A DNA stretch of 41,233 nucleotides, from assembly GCA_039807745.1 (NCBI GenBank), contig JBDHRV010000012.1, positions 1-41,233 on the forward strand. The letters run 5' to 3'. Under the pieces are notes generated by a model that had not been told where the DNA came from, searched no databases, and saw only the letters and a list, made by a program, of their open reading frames with translations. The position numbers were made by a program, and so were the translations under genes. This DNA is from JAEUMW01 sp039807745. Its GTDB lineage: Bacteria; Pseudomonadota; Gammaproteobacteria; Burkholderiales; JAEUMW01. Shown piece after piece: positions 24,641-32,799 of the stretch. Position 1 is the stretch's first letter. Every line of letters begins with the position of its first letter.

Positions 24641-24781
24641 ATCCCGCCGTCGCATTTCTCCTTCAGATTTTCCGAAGGACTCGCTCAAAACATTCCGCTA
24701 GGTTTCCCCGACTGCAGGCCGCATCATGCCGTCCAACGCAACGTCGAGAGATTCGACGAGTGCGAACGAGGAGAACAGCAG

Positions 24782-25480
24782 ATGATGCAGATCCGCAAAT
24801 CGTGCGAGCGAGGCCATGCCAACCATGGCTGGCTGGACACCTATCACACGTTTTCCTTCGCCGACTATTACGATCCGGCGCACATGGGCTTCGGCCCGTT
24901 GCGGGTGATCAACGAAGATCGCGTCGAGCCGGGCCGCGGCTTCGGCACGCACGGTCACCGCGACATGGAGATCATCACCTATGTGCTGGACGGCGGGTTG
25001 CAGCACCGCGACAACCTCGGCAACGGCTCGGTGATCCGTCCCGGGGACGTGCAGCGGATGAGCGCGGGCAGCGGTGTCATGCACAGCGAGTTCAATGCGT
25101 CGGAGCGCGATCCCGTGCACTTTCTCCAGATCTGGATCGAGCCCAGCGCGCGCGGTGTGCCTCCGGGCTACGAACAGAAGCACTTCGCGGCCGAAGACAG
25201 GCGCGGGAAACTGAAGCTCATCGCATCGCCCGATGGCGGTGAGGGCTCGGTCACGATCCACCAGGACGCGCGCGTCTACGCAGCCGACCTCGCGGTCGAC
25301 GCAGCAGTGGCGTACGACATCAAGGCGGGGCGGCGCGCTTACGTGCACGTTGCGAGCGGTGCGGTGGTAGTCAACGGCACCCCGCTCGAGGCCGGCGATG
25401 GAGCGCGCATCGCGGAGGAGACGACGTTGAATCTCTCCGCGCTGCAGGAGTCACAAGTGCTGTTTTTCGACCTTCCGTGA
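24782..25480 (+). CDS. Pirin family protein (YhhW-like)
   Basis: 232 residues. It has the bicupin layout of pirins. The metal-binding N-terminal cupin contains GFGTHGHRDMEIITYVLDGG, followed by GDVQRMSAGSGVMHSEFNAS, which together supply three His and one Glu. The C-terminal cupin is the degenerate one. Bacterial relatives such as YhhW show quercetin 2,3-dioxygenase activity in vitro; the natural role is unsettled. Two ATG codons in tandem follow a GAGGAG ribosome binding site. This is the first of eleven co-directional genes; 141 bp separate it from arginase. Confidence 0.92.
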   Translation: MMQIRKSCERGHANHGWLDTYHTFSFADYYDPAHMGFGPLRVINEDRVEPGRGFGTHGHRDMEIITYVLDGGLQHRDNLGNGSVIRPGDVQRMSAGSGVMHSEFNASERDPVHFLQIWIEPSARGVPPGYEQKHFAAEDRRGKLKLIASPDGGEGSVTIHQDARVYAADLAVDAAVAYDIKAGRRAYVHVASGAVVVNGTPLEAGDGARIAEETTLNLSALQESQVLFFDLP

Positions 25481-25516
25481 CGGTTGGGACAGTGGTTCAA
25501 TCAAAGGAGACACAGG

Positions 25517-26137
25517 ATGGCGACGAAGATTCAGGTTGTGTTCTACAGCATGTACGGTCATGTCCACCGACTCGCCGAGGCGGTCGCCGAGGGCGCGCGC
25601 GAGGTGAACGGTGCCGAGGTTTCGCTGTATCAGGTGCCGGAACTCGTGCCCGACGAGGTGCTCGAGAAGAGCGGGGCGAAAACGGCGCGGGCTTCTTTCG
25701 CCCAGGTACCGATAGCACGGCCGGAGCAACTCGCGGATGCCGATGCCATCATCTTCGGGACGCCCACGCGCTTCGGCAACATGTGCGCGCAGATGCGCAA
25801 CTTCCTCGACCAGACCGGTGGCCTGTGGATGAAGGGATCATTGATCGGCAAGGTCGGCAGCGTGTTCACCAGCACGGCGACGCAGCACGGAGGACAGGAG
25901 ACGACCATCACGAGCTTCCACACGACCCTGCTGCACCAGGGGATGGTGATCGTGGGCGTCCCGTATTCCGAACCGCGGCTGATGGTGATGAACGAAGTCA
26001 CCGGCGGCACGCCCTACGGCGCGTCGACGCTCGCGGGGCCGGATGGCTCGCGTCAGCCGAGCGAGAACGAACTCGCGATCGCGCGCTTCCAGGGCAAGCA
26101 CGTCGCGGCGATCGCCGCGAAGCTCGCGGCAAGGTAA
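25517..26137 (+). CDS. wrbA: NAD(P)H:quinone oxidoreductase WrbA
   Basis: 206 residues of the WrbA flavodoxin-like family. The N-terminal FMN phosphate loop is YSMYGHVHRLAEAV. The sequences GTPTRFGNMCAQMRNFLDQT and TSTATQHGGQETT are near-diagnostic WrbA signatures. It reduces quinones by two electrons using NAD(P)H, avoiding semiquinone radicals. The ATG follows GGAGACACAGG. It fits with the neighbouring pirin, cytochrome b561 and YceI genes as a quinone or oxidative-stress set. Confidence 0.95.
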   Translation: MATKIQVVFYSMYGHVHRLAEAVAEGAREVNGAEVSLYQVPELVPDEVLEKSGAKTARASFAQVPIARPEQLADADAIIFGTPTRFGNMCAQMRNFLDQTGGLWMKGSLIGKVGSVFTSTATQHGGQETTITSFHTTLLHQGMVIVGVPYSEPRLMVMNEVTGGTPYGASTLAGPDGSRQPSENELAIARFQGKHVAAIAAKLAAR

Positions 26138-26169
26138 CCTGCGCCGCAACAGCCAGGAGAAGTGTGTCG

Positions 26170-26967
26170 ATGGACCTGCAACTCGAAGGCAAGACCGCGC
26201 TCGTCACCGGATCGACGCTCGGCATCGGTTTCGCGATCGCCCGGGCGCTTGCGCGGGAACGCGCCCGCGTGATCGTGAACGGGCGCACGTCCGGGCGCGT
26301 GGAAGCAGCCGTATCCCGCATCAGGGCCGACCTTGGCAGTGATGCGGACGTGACCGGCGCCGTGGCCGATCTGGGAACTGCGGCCGGCACGGCAGAGCTC
26401 ATCGCCGCGCAACCCGACGTCGACATTCTCGTGAACAACGTCGGCATCTTCGAGCCGAAGGCGTTCGAGGACATTCCCGACGCCGACTGGCTGCGCTTCT
26501 TCGAAGTCAACGTGATGAGCGGTGTGCGGTTGTCCCGTCACTATCTCCCGCGCATGAAGAGCCGCAACTGGGGTCGCATCATCTTCATCTCCAGCGAGTC
26601 GGCGATCAACATTCCGGACGAGATGATCCATTACGGCATGACGAAGACGGCGCAACTCGCGATATCGCGCGGACTCGCCGAAACGACCGCGGGGACTGGC
26701 GTGACCGTGAACGCGGTGCTGCCCGGCCCGACCGCATCCGAAGGTGTCGCGACGCTCGTCGAGCAACTGGCGAAGGAGAGCAACATGACTTTGGCGCAGG
26801 TGGAGCAGGAGTTCTTCCGCTCGGCGCGGCCCTCGTCGCTGCTCAAGCGGTTCATCCAGCCGGACGAAGTCGCGACCACGGTTGCCTACCTCTGCAGTCC
26901 GCTCGCATCCGCCACCAACGGCGCGGCAGTTCGAGTGGACGGCGGCTGCGTGCGGTCGATGGCCTGA
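26170..26967 (+). CDS. Short-chain dehydrogenase/reductase
   Basis: 265 residues, a classical SDR. The nucleotide-binding TGSTLGIG is near residues 14-21, NNVG near 87-90, and the catalytic Ser-Tyr-Lys falls in SSESAIN and HYGMTKTAQ. The C-terminus ends in the usual AVRVDGGCV. The substrate is not predictable. AGGAGA lies nine bases before the ATG, better placed than for the GTG two codons upstream. It is 32 bp after wrbA and 12 bp before cytochrome b561. Confidence 0.93.
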   Translation: MDLQLEGKTALVTGSTLGIGFAIARALARERARVIVNGRTSGRVEAAVSRIRADLGSDADVTGAVADLGTAAGTAELIAAQPDVDILVNNVGIFEPKAFEDIPDADWLRFFEVNVMSGVRLSRHYLPRMKSRNWGRIIFISSESAINIPDEMIHYGMTKTAQLAISRGLAETTAGTGVTVNAVLPGPTASEGVATLVEQLAKESNMTLAQVEQEFFRSARPSSLLKRFIQPDEVATTVAYLCSPLASATNGAAVRVDGGCVRSMA

Positions 26968-26979
26968 GGCAGACGCATC

Positions 26980-27573
26980 GTGAACGAACACGCGCTCGAC
27001 ACCCGCCGATCCCGCGACATGCCTCCCACTCGGGTGCATCGCTATACGGGCGTTGCCATCGCCCTGCACTGGCTCGTGGCGCTGCTGATCCTGGGGAGCT
27101 TCGTCGTCGGCAGATACATGGTCGACCTCGATCTGTCCCCCTGGAAGCTGAAGGTCTACTCCTGGCACAAGTGGATCGGCGTCACCATCTTCCTTCTCGT
27201 CGCCGTGCGCCTTGCGTGGCGCCTCAAGCACCGCCCACCCGCACCGCCCGCGGCGACGCCGGAATGGCAGCGGCATGCAGCCGGGATTGGCCACGCGGCG
27301 CTCTACGTGTTGATGCTGGCAGTGCCGATCTCGGGCTGGGTGATGAGCTCGGCCGGCGGATTTCCCGTCGTCTATTTCGGCGTGATCCAGCTGCCCGATC
27401 TCGTGACGAAGGACAAGGAGTTGTTCGAACTCATGAAGCTCGTGCATTTCGCGCTCAACAAGGCGCTGCTCGCGCTCGTGATCGTGCACGTGGCCGCCGC
27501 CATCAAGCATCACTATGTCGATCGCGACGACGTGCTGGCGCGCATGGTCCCGCGCCTGAGCCCCAGGAGATGA
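26980..27573 (+). CDS. Cytochrome b561
   Basis: 197 residues from a GTG with four membrane helices. Heme-ligand candidates are His residues in GVAIALHWLVALLI, YSWHKWIGVTIF, LVHFALNK and ALVIVHVAAAIKHHYV, as expected for a di-heme bacterial b561. It would shuttle electrons between the quinone pool and periplasmic acceptors. The next gene is YceI, mirroring the Escherichia coli yceJ-yceI pair. A possible shorter start is ATG at 27019. A predicted YceI start at 27570 would overlap its stop. Confidence 0.92.
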   Translation: MNEHALDTRRSRDMPPTRVHRYTGVAIALHWLVALLILGSFVVGRYMVDLDLSPWKLKVYSWHKWIGVTIFLLVAVRLAWRLKHRPPAPPAATPEWQRHAAGIGHAALYVLMLAVPISGWVMSSAGGFPVVYFGVIQLPDLVTKDKELFELMKLVHFALNKALLALVIVHVAAAIKHHYVDRDDVLARMVPRLSPRR

Positions 27574-27578
27574 AACCA

Positions 27579-28154
27579 ATGATATTCGCACGAATCGCCC
27601 CGCTGCTCGCCGCCGTGCTCCTCGCGAGCGCTCCCGCGCATGCCGGAACGGTCGACTACAAGAAGAGTTACATCGGCTTCACGTTCCGGCAGATGAACGT
27701 GCCGGTCGAAGGCAGCTTCCCGAAGTTCACGGCCAACGTCGCGTTCAACCCGGCGAGCCCGGAGACGAGCCAGGCGGAGATCGAGGTCGATCTCGCCGGT
27801 ATCGACACCGGCAGCACCGACGGCGACACCGAGGTGAAGCGCAAGCTCTGGTTCAACGTCGAGAGCTTCCCGAAGGCGAAATTCACCTCCACGGCCATCA
27901 AGCCGCTCGGCGGGAACCGGTACGAAGTCACCGGCACGCTGGGCATCAAGGGCCGCAGCCGCGACCTCAAGTTTCCGGTCACGCTCAAGCCGGATGCCGG
28001 CGGCACCCTCATGGAAGGCGCGTTTCCGCTGCTGCGGCTGCAGTTCGGAATCGGCGAGGCGCAGTGGTCCGACACCGAAACGGTCGCGGACGAGGTTCAG
28101 GTACGTTTCAGGATCCTGGTTACCGGTGCGGCCGCATCCGCTTCTGCAAAATAG
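27579..28154 (+). CDS. YceI family periplasmic protein (first copy)
   Basis: 191 residues with a signal peptide (about 1-22, ending PAHA). A lipocalin-like YceI barrel is seen: YKKSYIGFTFRQMNVPVEGS, DLAGIDTGSTDGDTEVK and FPKAKFTSTAIKPLGGNRY. Homologues bind polyisoprenoid quinones or lipids in the periplasm. ATG 27579 is preferred over 27570 because AGGAG is nine bases upstream. It follows cytochrome b561, a classic pair, and a second YceI gene comes 64 bp later. Confidence 0.93.
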   Translation: MIFARIAPLLAAVLLASAPAHAGTVDYKKSYIGFTFRQMNVPVEGSFPKFTANVAFNPASPETSQAEIEVDLAGIDTGSTDGDTEVKRKLWFNVESFPKAKFTSTAIKPLGGNRYEVTGTLGIKGRSRDLKFPVTLKPDAGGTLMEGAFPLLRLQFGIGEAQWSDTETVADEVQVRFRILVTGAAASASAK

Positions 28155-28218
28155 CATCGACGCGCCACGCGCGCGCCTGCTCGTTATCACCCAATCTCCA
28201 TCAACAAGAGGAACCACG

Positions 28219-28788
28219 ATGAAACAGAAGCTCGCCCTCCTTTCGCTCTCCGCCCTGTTTGCCGCACCCGTGTTCGCGGCGCCGGAGAACTACACGATCG
28301 ACCCGCGGCACACGTTGCCCGCGTACGAGGTCAATCATCTCGGGTTCTCGACGCAGCGCGGGCGCTTCAACACGACGTCGGGCAAGATCACGCTCGACCG
28401 CGCAGCGAAGAGTGGCACGGTGCAGGTCTCGATCGACACGTCGTCCGTCAGCAGCGGCGTACCGAAGCTCGATGAGCATCTGCGCGGGGAGGATTTCTTC
28501 GATGTGGCGCAACATCCGACCATGACGTTCAAGTCGAGCAACCTGAAGTTCAACGGTGATGTCCCGGTCGCGGCGGAGGGTGAGCTCACGATACGGGGCG
28601 TCACCAAGCCCGTCACGCTCACCATCACTTCGTTCAAGTGCGGCCCGAACCCGATCGCGAAGAAGGACGCGTGCGGCGCGGATGCCAACACGACCGTCAA
28701 GCGCTCGGATTTCGGCATGAAGTTCGCGCTGCCCGCGCTGGGTGACGACGTCAAGCTGCTCATCAACGTGGAGGCGTTCAAGGACTGA
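28219..28788 (+). CDS. YceI family periplasmic protein (second copy)
   Basis: 189 residues with a signal peptide (about 1-20, ending PVFA). Typical YceI features are YTIDPRHTLPAYEVNHLGFS, KLDEHLRGEDFFDVAQHPTM and VTKPVTLTITSFKCGPNPI. It differs clearly from the first copy: it has the more common HPTMTF type and a Cys pair (KCGP and DACGAD). The two are therefore likely paralogues with separate ligands rather than a recent duplication. It probably binds an isoprenoid chain such as ubiquinone. Confidence 0.94.
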   Translation: MKQKLALLSLSALFAAPVFAAPENYTIDPRHTLPAYEVNHLGFSTQRGRFNTTSGKITLDRAAKSGTVQVSIDTSSVSSGVPKLDEHLRGEDFFDVAQHPTMTFKSSNLKFNGDVPVAAEGELTIRGVTKPVTLTITSFKCGPNPIAKKDACGADANTTVKRSDFGMKFALPALGDDVKLLINVEAFKD

Positions 28789-28805
28789 GGAGTCCGCTGA
28801 CCCGG

Positions 28806-29741
28806 ATGGAAAGCGTCACCGCCTTCTTCGAACAGTACGGCCTCGCCGCGGTCTTCGGGATCGTGCTGCTGGAGCAGATCGGCGCGCCGATCCCGGCGGT
28901 GCCGGTGCTGCTGCTCGCGGGCGCGGCGGCGATGCACGATCCGCTCTACGGCGTCTATGCGCTCGTCCTGGCCATGATCGCGTCCACCCTCGGCGATCTG
29001 GCCTGGTACGCGGCCGGACGCCGTTACGGCCATCGCGTGCTGAAGACGCTCTGCCGCGTCTCGCTCTCGCCGGATTCCTGCGTCCAGCAGACGGAGAGCA
29101 CGTTCGAGCGGCGCGGTCCGGGCACGCTGGTGCTCGCGAAGTTCCTGCCCGGTCTTTCCACTGTCGCACCACCGGTGGCGGGAGCGCTCGGCCTGAGCCC
29201 CGGCACGTTTCTCATCTTCAACGGCGCGGGTGCGGCGCTGTGGGCGGGGCTGGGTCTGCTCGCGGGCCTGGTCTTCCACGGCCAGATCGACTGGCTGTTC
29301 GCTCGCATGGCGGACCTCGGGTCGATTGCCCTGGTCATTCTGACGGTGCTGGTCGCTGCCTATGTCGGCTGGAAGTGGCGGGAGCGCCACCGCTTCCTCA
29401 AGTCCCTCAAAGCGGCGCGCATCGCGGTGGACGAACTCTACGCCATGATGACCCGGGGCGAGGACCTCGTGATTCTCGACGTTCGCTCGAAGACGCACCG
29501 CGAACTCCACGGCCTGCGTATCCCTGGGGCGCGGCCCTTCGATCAGGAGCACATCGATCAGGTGGTGGCGGGCATCTCGCGCGATCACGAGATCGTCGCG
29601 TACTGCGCCTGCCCGAACGACGCAGGGGCGGTGAAGGTCGCGGGTCTGCTGCGGGAGCGCGGCTTCACGCATGTGCGTCCGCTGGCAGGCGGCATCGACG
29701 CGTGGACGACAGCCGGCCTCGCCCTGGAGAAGCTGAGTTGA
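28806..29741 (+). CDS. DedA family membrane protein fused to a rhodanese domain
   Basis: 311 residues. Residues 1 to about 200 are a DedA/SNARE-associated membrane domain with PIPAVPVLLLAGA near the start, then RRGPGTLVLAKFLPGLSTVA, which is the DedA signature region, and helices to about 195. Residues from about 205 form a rhodanese domain (VILDVRSKTHRELHGLRIPG), with the active-site loop YCACPNDAGAVK holding C267 and C269. The usual rhodanese loop has one Cys followed by basic or polar residues. DedA proteins act in membrane lipid recycling and homeostasis; the fused rhodanese suggests sulfur or redox coupling at the cytoplasmic face. It is 17 bp after the second YceI gene. Confidence 0.9.
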   Translation: MESVTAFFEQYGLAAVFGIVLLEQIGAPIPAVPVLLLAGAAAMHDPLYGVYALVLAMIASTLGDLAWYAAGRRYGHRVLKTLCRVSLSPDSCVQQTESTFERRGPGTLVLAKFLPGLSTVAPPVAGALGLSPGTFLIFNGAGAALWAGLGLLAGLVFHGQIDWLFARMADLGSIALVILTVLVAAYVGWKWRERHRFLKSLKAARIAVDELYAMMTRGEDLVILDVRSKTHRELHGLRIPGARPFDQEHIDQVVAGISRDHEIVAYCACPNDAGAVKVAGLLRERGFTHVRPLAGGIDAWTTAGLALEKLS

Positions 29742-29763
29742 CGCGACGGACCGAGGCACAAGC

Positions 29764-30543
29764 ATGACTGCCATGCCCGCAATCTTTGTCTCCCACGGCG
29801 CCCCGACGCTCGCCTTCGAGCCGGTGGCGGCGCGTGACTTCCTGCGCGGGTTGGGCCGATCGCTGCCTGCCCCGGGCGCCATCCTCGCAGTCTCGGCACA
29901 TTGGGAGACGACAGTCCCCACCGTGAGTGCAGCCGAACACCCGCGAACGATCCATGACTTCCACGGGTTTCCACCGGAGCTCTACCGCCTGCGCTATGCG
30001 GCGCCGGGTGCGCCGGCGTTGGCAAAGCGGGTCGCCGTGCTGCTCGATCGCGCCGGGCTCACGCCGGACGTTTCTGCCGACCGCGGCCTCGATCACGGTG
30101 CCTGGGTGCCTCTGCTGCTCGCCTACCCGGACGCCGGCATTCCGGTGACCCAGATGTCGATCCAGAGCGCGCGCGGCCCGGCCTGGCACTGGACGCTCGG
30201 CGAGGCGCTGCGGCCGCTGCGGGAGGACGGCGTGCTGATCCTCGCCTCCGGGTCGATCACCCACAACCTGCGCGAGTTCGGTGGGCAGCCGCTGGACGCG
30301 GCGCCGCAGGGCTACGCAAAGGCATTCAGCGAGTGGCTCGCCGCGGCGGTGACCGAAGGGCGCCGCGATGATCTCATCGCCTACCGGCAGCTCGCGCCCG
30401 AGGCCGCGCGCAATCATCCGACCGAGGAGCATCTGCTGCCGCTTTTCGTCGCCGCCGGGGCGGGCAGCAACGGACGCGGCGAAAGGCTCCACGCGAGCTA
30501 CACTTACGGGGCGTTCGCCATGGACGTCTACCGGTTCGACTGA
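29764..30543 (+). CDS. DODA-type extradiol dioxygenase (LigB/YgiD-like)
   Basis: 259 residues of the class III extradiol ring-cleaving dioxygenase family. Metal ligands are H11 in FVSHGAPTLAF and H46 in SAHWETT. GLDHGAWVPLLLAYPDA and GSITHNLREFGG are the other family marks. It should open catechol-like rings using Fe(II) or Zn, but the bacterial YgiD group has no agreed physiological substrate. It is located between the DedA-rhodanese and MliC-like genes. Confidence 0.92.
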   Translation: MTAMPAIFVSHGAPTLAFEPVAARDFLRGLGRSLPAPGAILAVSAHWETTVPTVSAAEHPRTIHDFHGFPPELYRLRYAAPGAPALAKRVAVLLDRAGLTPDVSADRGLDHGAWVPLLLAYPDAGIPVTQMSIQSARGPAWHWTLGEALRPLREDGVLILASGSITHNLREFGGQPLDAAPQGYAKAFSEWLAAAVTEGRRDDLIAYRQLAPEAARNHPTEEHLLPLFVAAGAGSNGRGERLHASYTYGAFAMDVYRFD

Positions 30544-30573
30544 AGGCAGACGGTGGTCCTCGAAGGAGCAAGG

Positions 30574-30966
30574 ATGCAGCCATCGAGAAGTGCTTGCGAC
30601 GAAGGTCGCGAAACTCGCAAGGCAGTGCAAAGCGGGACGCTTGCGGGACTCATCCTGCTGTGCGCGGGATGCGTCGGTGATGTCGAGCGCACGGTCTATC
30701 CGACCCGGGTCGCCTACGACTGCGGCGATGGCAAGGTCATGCAGGTCGCGCGCGCGCCCGATGGACGCACGGCGACAGTGGCGGTCGAAGGCAGGACGGT
30801 GGTGCTTGCGCGCGCCGCCAGCGCCGCCGAGGAAAAGTACAGCGACGGTTCCTACATGCTTTATCTCGACCGCGAGCGCGCCTTCCTCGAGAACAACGGC
30901 AAGGTCGTCGTCGGGCCCTGCCAGTCGCAGGCGGCGCTGCCGACGGCGCCGCGCCGGAACCATTGA
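30574..30966 (+). CDS. MliC-like lipoprotein (C-type lysozyme inhibitor family)
   Basis: 130 residues from an ATG with AAGGAG five bases upstream; an earlier in-frame GTG (30553) is weaker. A hydrophobic stretch LAGLILLCAGC precedes C33, a lipobox-like site with an unusual Cys at -3. The remainder has the MliC pattern: VAYDCGDGKVMQVARAPDGR, then MLYLDRERAFLENNGKVVVG and a late GPC Cys. Relatives inhibit C-type lysozyme at the cell envelope. The stop region overlaps a possible early start of the next gene. Confidence 0.75.
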   Translation: MQPSRSACDEGRETRKAVQSGTLAGLILLCAGCVGDVERTVYPTRVAYDCGDGKVMQVARAPDGRTATVAVEGRTVVLARAASAAEEKYSDGSYMLYLDRERAFLENNGKVVVGPCQSQAALPTAPRRNH

Positions 30967-30986
30967 GTCGCAGACCGGTGGACGCT

Positions 30987-31433
30987 ATGAACCAGGCCGC
31001 GTCGATGTTGCTCGCGATGGCGGTGGGCGCGCTGCTGCCGATTCAGGTCGCGATGAACATGAACCTGCGCGCGACATTCCGCGATCCGATGCTGGCGGCG
31101 TTGCCCAACTTTCTCGTCGGCATCGCTCTGATCGCGGTCTACGCGCTCGTTGCGCGCGCGAAGCTACCGAGTGCGACGGCCCTCGCGCAGGTGCCTGCAT
31201 GGGCCTGGCTCGGCGGCCTGATCGGCGCGGCCTACGTCGTCGGCTCGCTGCATCTGGGGCCCAGGATCGGCGCGACGCTGTTGCTCGCGTTGATACTGGC
31301 GGGGCAGATGGCGATGTCGCTCGTCGTCGACCACTTCGGGTGGCTGGGGTTTCCGGATCATCCGGTCAACCTGGCGCGGCTCGCCGGCGCAGCGCTGCTC
31401 GTGGTCGGCGCGCTCATGATCGTGAACAACTGA
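30987..31433 (+). CDS. DMT superfamily protein, DUF606/YdcZ type
   Basis: 148 residues, very hydrophobic, with about five membrane helices. The pattern ALLPIQVAMNMNLRATFRDP, then GALIGAAYVVGS-like and ATLLLALILAGQMAMSLVVDHFGWLG, is that of the short (four to five helix) DMT transporters of the YdcZ group, which work as dimers. The ATG at 30987 is used; a TTG at 30963 that overlaps the preceding stop is an alternative. Substrate unknown. Confidence 0.85.
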   Translation: MNQAASMLLAMAVGALLPIQVAMNMNLRATFRDPMLAALPNFLVGIALIAVYALVARAKLPSATALAQVPAWAWLGGLIGAAYVVGSLHLGPRIGATLLLALILAGQMAMSLVVDHFGWLGFPDHPVNLARLAGAALLVVGALMIVNN

Positions 31434-31443
31434 GGAGGCGAGA

Positions 31444-31863
31444 TTGAGCGCGTGTGAATTCGGACAACGCTATCTGCCAGTCATAGGTCGCTTCCTGCTC
31501 GCGCTGATCTTCGTTTTCTCGGGCTGGGGCAAGATCGCGGGTTTTGCGGGTGCGGCGAGCTACATGGCTGCGAAGGGAATGCCCTGGCCGCAGGTGCTTC
31601 TGCCCGGTGCCATCCTGATCGAGCTCGGCGGCGGACTCGCGCTGATGCTGGGCTGGAAGGCGCGCTGGGCGGCGCTCGCGATTTTCCTGTTCTGCATCCC
31701 GACTACCCTGATCTTCCACGACTTCTGGGCGCTGCCGCCCGAACAGGCGCAGACCCAGATGATCAACTTCCTGAAGAATCTCGCGCTGATGGGCGGGCTG
31801 CTCTACGTCGTCGCCTTCGGCCCAGGCGCGTTGAGTGTCGACGGATCGAGACGGCGCCGCTGA
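31444..31863 (+). CDS. DoxX family membrane protein
   Basis: 139 residues from a TTG with a GAGGAGGCGAG ribosome binding site. Four membrane helices are visible. DoxX signatures are RFLLALIFVFSGWGKIAGFA at the start, then LPGAILIELGGGLALMLGWK, and a closing FLKNLALMGGLLYVVAFGPG. In other bacteria DoxX members act with redox and thiol-stress proteins. It is the last gene of the eleven-gene run and is followed by a strong hairpin. Confidence 0.92.
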   Translation: MSACEFGQRYLPVIGRFLLALIFVFSGWGKIAGFAGAASYMAAKGMPWPQVLLPGAILIELGGGLALMLGWKARWAALAIFLFCIPTTLIFHDFWALPPEQAQTQMINFLKNLALMGGLLYVVAFGPGALSVDGSRRRR

Positions 31864-31877
31864 CGACGCGGTTCGAC

Positions 31878-31904
31878 CGCCGCGATCGTCGAGCGATCGC
31901 GGCG
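31878..31904. terminator. Hairpin between convergent doxX and glycine-zipper genes
   Basis: An 11-bp perfect stem (CGCCGCGATCG and its complement) with a 5-nt loop lies between the two convergent genes. No T-run follows, so it may be a bidirectional or Rho-assisted terminator. Confidence 0.6.
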
Positions 31905-31918
31905 CAGTGACGCTGCGG

Positions 31919-32209
31919 TCAGCGCTGCTGCTGTTGCGCCTGCGCCCGGCCCGTCTGCACGCCCTGGTCGAAGGCACGTTGCTGTTGTGCCTGCTGATTC
32001 CGCTGATGCTGGTCGACGAGGTACCCGCCGGCCGCACCGGCGGCGGCACCTGCCGCGGCCCAGCCCCATTCGCCGGTCAACGCCCCGACCGCGAGACCGC
32101 CGACGACGGCACCTGTACCCACGCGCTGCTGGGTGTCGCTCATGCCGGCGCAGCCGCCGAGAGCGATCGCCAAGGCCAGGCTCGATGCGACCATTGTTTT
32201 CCTGTTCAT
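31919..32209 (-). CDS. Glycine-zipper lipoprotein
   Basis: 96 residues. The signal ends in a clear lipobox LGGC with the lipidated Cys at position 20. A glycine-zipper segment (RVGTGAVVGGLAVGALTGEWG, then AAAGAAAGAAGGYLVDQHQR) follows, and a Gln-rich tail ends the protein. Such small lipoproteins are anchored in the outer membrane and are common envelope-stress or structural proteins. The function is not known. Confidence 0.88.
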   Translation of the reverse strand: MNRKTMVASSLALAIALGGCAGMSDTQQRVGTGAVVGGLAVGALTGEWGWAAAGAAAGAAGGYLVDQHQRNQQAQQQRAFDQGVQTGRAQAQQQQR

Positions 32210-32238
32210 GCTGTGCTCCTAAAGACTGTTGACGCGCT

Positions 32239-32607
32239 TCAACGCTTCTTGCAGGGAAAGGCTTCGGCGGCGTACCGAAACAGCGTATCGATGGCGCCGT
32301 CCTTCATGTGTTGGGGGTTCTTCTTCGTCCAGGCGACGAATCCGCTCGCCACCTGGGACCGCGTCGGCGCCGGTTCCGGGGCGCAGATGTATCGGTCGGC
32401 GACGGGCGTCGCGCTCACGTAGAAGCCGTACGCACCGGCAAGCACGCCATGACAGAACGCGATGGCGGTGGCGTAGTCGGCCTGCGTAGTGGGCGCACTG
32501 CAAACTGCCACGAGCTCCGCGGTGGTGTGGGCCTTGTAATAGTCCGGCGGGGCCGCATGAGCCGACACGGTCAGCATTGCCGTTGCGGCCAGGACTGCGA
32601 TTCGCAT
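32239..32607 (-). CDS. Rap1a/Tai-like small periplasmic protein
   Basis: 122 residues with a signal peptide (about 1-18, ending AHA). The cysteine pattern and the sequence ATAIAFCHGVLAGAYGFYVS with VASGFVAWTKKNPQHMKDGA match the Rap1a/Tai family, known as periplasmic immunity proteins against type VI secretion amidases, but also widespread without such a partner. Cysteines in VCSAP, FCHG, ICAPE and FPCKK could form two disulfides. No T6SS gene or amidase effector is in the window, so an immunity role is not supported. It lies 29 bp upstream of the glycine-zipper gene on the same strand. Confidence 0.8.
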   Translation of the reverse strand: MRIAVLAATAMLTVSAHAAPPDYYKAHTTAELVAVCSAPTTQADYATAIAFCHGVLAGAYGFYVSATPVADRYICAPEPAPTRSQVASGFVAWTKKNPQHMKDGAIDTLFRYAAEAFPCKKR

Positions 32608-32799
32608 AAGGAAAGCTCCATTCGATTAGAAGATTGCTACAAGACGATTGCTGCACGACTGAGTCGGGCCAGGATCGGGCAGCCAGCTCGGCGTAATGCT
32701 CGAAGAGCCGGTTCCCGAAAATCGTCCTTCGGAGCTTAGCGCATCGGCCTGGATGTTGTACATGGCCGGAATGCTCTCCAGGCGACGGTGTGCGGCACT

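Noticed and set aside
26053..27591. A 512-codon open frame antisense to wrbA, SDR and cytochrome b561
   Set aside because: It crosses three well-supported genes and shows no recognisable protein; a composition shadow.
32239..32607. Type VI secretion effector-immunity locus
   Set aside because: Only the Rap1a/Tai-like protein is present; no amidase, Hcp, VgrG or other T6SS gene occurs in the window.
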